From Nannochloropsis salina CCMP1776 (Eukaryota > Sar > Eustigmatophyceae > Eustigmatales > Monodopsidaceae): a stretch of 64,000 nt of DNA. How positions within the stretch are numbered: the stretch's first letter is position 1; each line of letters opens with the position of its first letter. The stretch lies in NCBI GenBank assembly GCA_004565275.1, contig SDOX01000096.1, positions 290,415 to 354,414 on the forward strand, in the 5' to 3' direction. Shown one piece after another: positions 61,971-64,000 of the stretch. Below the pieces are notes generated by a model, which made no database searches, was not told the origin of the DNA, and was given only the letters and a program-made list of their open reading frames with translations. The position numbers were made by a program, and so were the translations under genes.

Positions 61971-64000
61971 TTAGATAGGAAACGAGACCCGCCCCTCCAA
62001 GAAAGCATCCACCTCCTCAAAGGATGTCACTTTCACAAAGCCTTTCCCTTTCTCTTCGTCGACCTCGGCATTTCCCGGCCTCACGCTCAGCAAGACCCGC
62101 ATCCCCGCCTCCCTCGCGGCCAGGCCCTCCTCCACCACGTCCGTTAAAAATAACACCTCGTCCAACCCCGACACCCCCAACGACGAGGCAATCTGCCGGT
62201 AGCTCTCTACCTCCCGCTTTCCTCCCACGCTGGTGTCGAAATAACAGTTCAAGTACCTCCTGAGATCACCCGCTGCCTCGGTGTGTTCAAACAAAAGCCG
62301 TTGCGCTTCTCGGGAACCGCTCGAATAGATGGCTAGTTTCACGCCCCCCACCCCTCCCTTCCCCCCTTGAGTCCATCGTGCCAAGGCCTTCGGCACGTCT
62401 TCGTACACGTGCGAGTGCAGCGCTCCTTTTGCATACCCAGCCCGCCAAATGTGTCCCTGCAAGCGTTTCAAGGCCGTCGTTTTCAGGTCACGTTCCATCT
62501 GCCATCGCACATTCTTGACCACTGCCTCCATCAATCCCTCCCTCCCTCCCTCTCCTCCCTCCTCCGGTATAGGGGGGCACCCGTCCGGACAGCCATCCCT
62601 CAAGGCCTGGATGTCCCCGAGTACCTCCGGGTCGTTTTCCGCGAGTTTCTCCCGGACATGCGCGCCCACCTGGGTCGAGGCGTACGGAAACAAATTCTGG
62701 TGTACGAAGTCGATGGAGGTGGTCGTTCCCTCGATATCCATCAGCACATGCTTGATTCCGCTTTTCTCGTACCGCCCAGCTTTTTCATGCGAACCGTTCA
62801 GGGCGTGGGACCCCTGCAATTCCCCTCCCCCCGCACCACTGCAACACCCCATTCCCTCCCCCCTTGCCAGCAAGGCTTCCTTCTCCTTCGCCAGCATCGC
62901 AGGCGATAGGGTGGCTCCATCGCCTCTTGGGGTGGCCGTGTAGTCAATGCCGAGACGGTGCATCTCCACCGCCAGCCTGAAAAGGTAGTGGTAGCATTCC
63001 GCCTGGGTCTTGGCCTGCATCCATGTCTTCCCCCAGATGTAAATGCCGTGGCGTCGGACCAACACAGCTGTTGTCTCCGGGTATCGTCGGATCGCGTCCG
63101 CCAAGGAATCGGCCAGGTCTGCCTCGTGCGGTGTGTTCTCGATGATGGGAATGACCAGGGTCGAGCGGTAACCGTGTCCGGCGATACCTTTAATCATCTC
63201 CTGGTGCGTGATCCGAAACTCGGTCGCATCCTCTCCTTGCAGCAAGGTGGCGAGCACGCAGTCCATCCCGTGCGAGTGGATGACGGCACCTGCGGGGGGG
63301 GTAAGGGCCCGGGCCGGGGCAAAGCCAGACAATCGGTGGGTGAGGATGAGGTAACGGGGCTAATACTCTCTCCGTCGTGCACGGACAGCAGGGGGGCGAG
63401 GAAAGCCCAAGGCCAGAGGAACATTGCGGCAAGGAGAAAAACACGTCAGGGAATTGTAGTCTGAAGAGACCCCAGCATGGGAGGCATGTCTCGGGCTTCG
63501 AATGAGTCATCACGCGTGTCCTCGCACGGGCCTCACGCAAGCGTTCCACCGGCCTTTTTCGGCTTTACCCCCCGAAAACACCCATCATCCCCGAACAGGG
63601 ACAACCTCTGGAGGACCAAGGGGCACGTACCGGCGTCGCGGATTCGGTAGGTGTGGAAAAAGAGGGGCGCGCAAGCCGTCAGCTTTAAAGGACTGCGACC
63701 GGGCTGGGACTCCGGGGGAACGTACAAGTGGTTCCCGCTGTGGACAGGCGCAAGGAGAAAAAAGTCAAGCCATGTGAATGTCACGCGAAAGCAGCGAGCA
63801 AGCGGAAAGGACGTTTTCAAGCGCATCGATACCCGGACCTACCTACCGCATGTCTAGGATGTAAAGCTCCTCGGGCAGGATCCGCTCCTTCTGCACCCCG
63901 GACGGCGTCATAAAGACCCGGTTCCCCTCCCGGATGCTGATGCTTCCCCCCGTGCCCGTCACCCAGCCCAGATCATAGAATTGCCGACACAGGTCCACAA
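61971..64000 (-). CDS. Bifunctional methylthioribulose-1-phosphate dehydratase / enolase-phosphatase (MtnB-MtnC fusion), 5' end outside window
   Basis: Minus strand, partial. Three exons are visible: 63847 to the window edge, 63631-63737 and 61971-63289, joined in phase by GT-AG introns. The MtnB (class II aldolase-like) part reads [51 protein letters not shown], then the zinc motif AVIHSHGMD and [13 protein letters not shown]. After a 60-residue linker the HAD-type MtnC part reads [30 protein letters not shown] and [17 protein letters not shown]. The protein would turn methylthioribulose-1-phosphate into the acireductone of the methionine salvage pathway. Plants have the same two-domain order (DEP1), with a third MtnD activity supplied separately. 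The first residues of MtnB are missing at the window end. Confidence 0.93.

Overview
The window reads as nuclear DNA of a unicellular stramenopile alga, most likely a eustigmatophyte of the Nannochloropsis/Microchloropsis type. That name is an inference. Genes are eukaryotic (TAF13, eS28, YJU2, NAA50, a gamma-type PI 4-kinase). Introns are short (about 50-350 bp), GT-AG and few per gene. Several enzymes carry leaders that look like a signal peptide followed by a Phe-containing cleavage motif, as expected for a plastid of secondary red origin (MsrA, tryptophan synthase, MnmG). Tryptophan synthase is an alpha-beta fusion, and methionine salvage uses an MtnB-MtnC fusion. A 100-N assembly gap lies at 54963-55062.

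Layout, left to right. 1-13.9 kb: RING-H2 protein (+), NAA50 (-), AAAP-type amino acid carrier (+), GTPBP1/2-like GTPase (+), FAD aldonolactone oxidoreductase (+), plastid-type MsrA (-), then the divergent PatB/MalY-like lyase (+, five exons). 16-25.5 kb is an accessory island. It holds hairpin-bearing repeat units of about 250 bp, two divergent multi-exon genes for secreted beta-strand-repeat proteins, a decayed second copy of the 3' end of the lyase gene, and further direct repeats. 26.6-29.4 kb: gamma-type PI 4-kinase. 29.9-31.4 kb: remnant of a gene made of 61-codon SBBP-like beta-propeller repeats. 32.3-35.7 kb: TAF13 (+) and the tryptophan synthase fusion (-). 37.1-37.6 kb: two convergent tRNA-Lys genes (CUU and UUU), both with abnormal insertions in the D-loop. 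38.5-44.2 kb: organellar MnmG (+), a small membrane protein (-) and the NSUN5-type rRNA methyltransferase (+). 44.7-51.0 kb: ribosomal protein eS28 whose first coding exon is only the ATG, an LEA2-like membrane protein (-) and an SCI1-like Lys-rich nuclear protein (-). 53.4-57.0 kb: two-pore K+-channel-like protein with an EF-hand, interrupted by the gap. 57.1-64 kb: splicing factor YJU2 (-), a Gln-rich coiled-coil protein (+), and the 5'-truncated MtnB-MtnC fusion (-).

Housekeeping functions dominate: transcription and splicing (TAF13, YJU2), ribosome and tRNA (eS28, NSUN5, MnmG, tRNA-Lys), N-terminal acetylation, plastid amino acid metabolism (Trp, Met salvage) and oxidative-damage or ascorbate chemistry (MsrA, aldonolactone oxidase). 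No operon logic applies. Adjacent genes are mostly divergent or convergent, with 150-550 bp between divergent starts. The unusual parts are the accessory island, the tRNA-Lys pair, the channel's second pore and the start-codon-only exon of eS28. Exon joins were read by hand from GT-AG signals and reading-phase agreement; for most multi-exon genes the exon lengths sum to a multiple of three.
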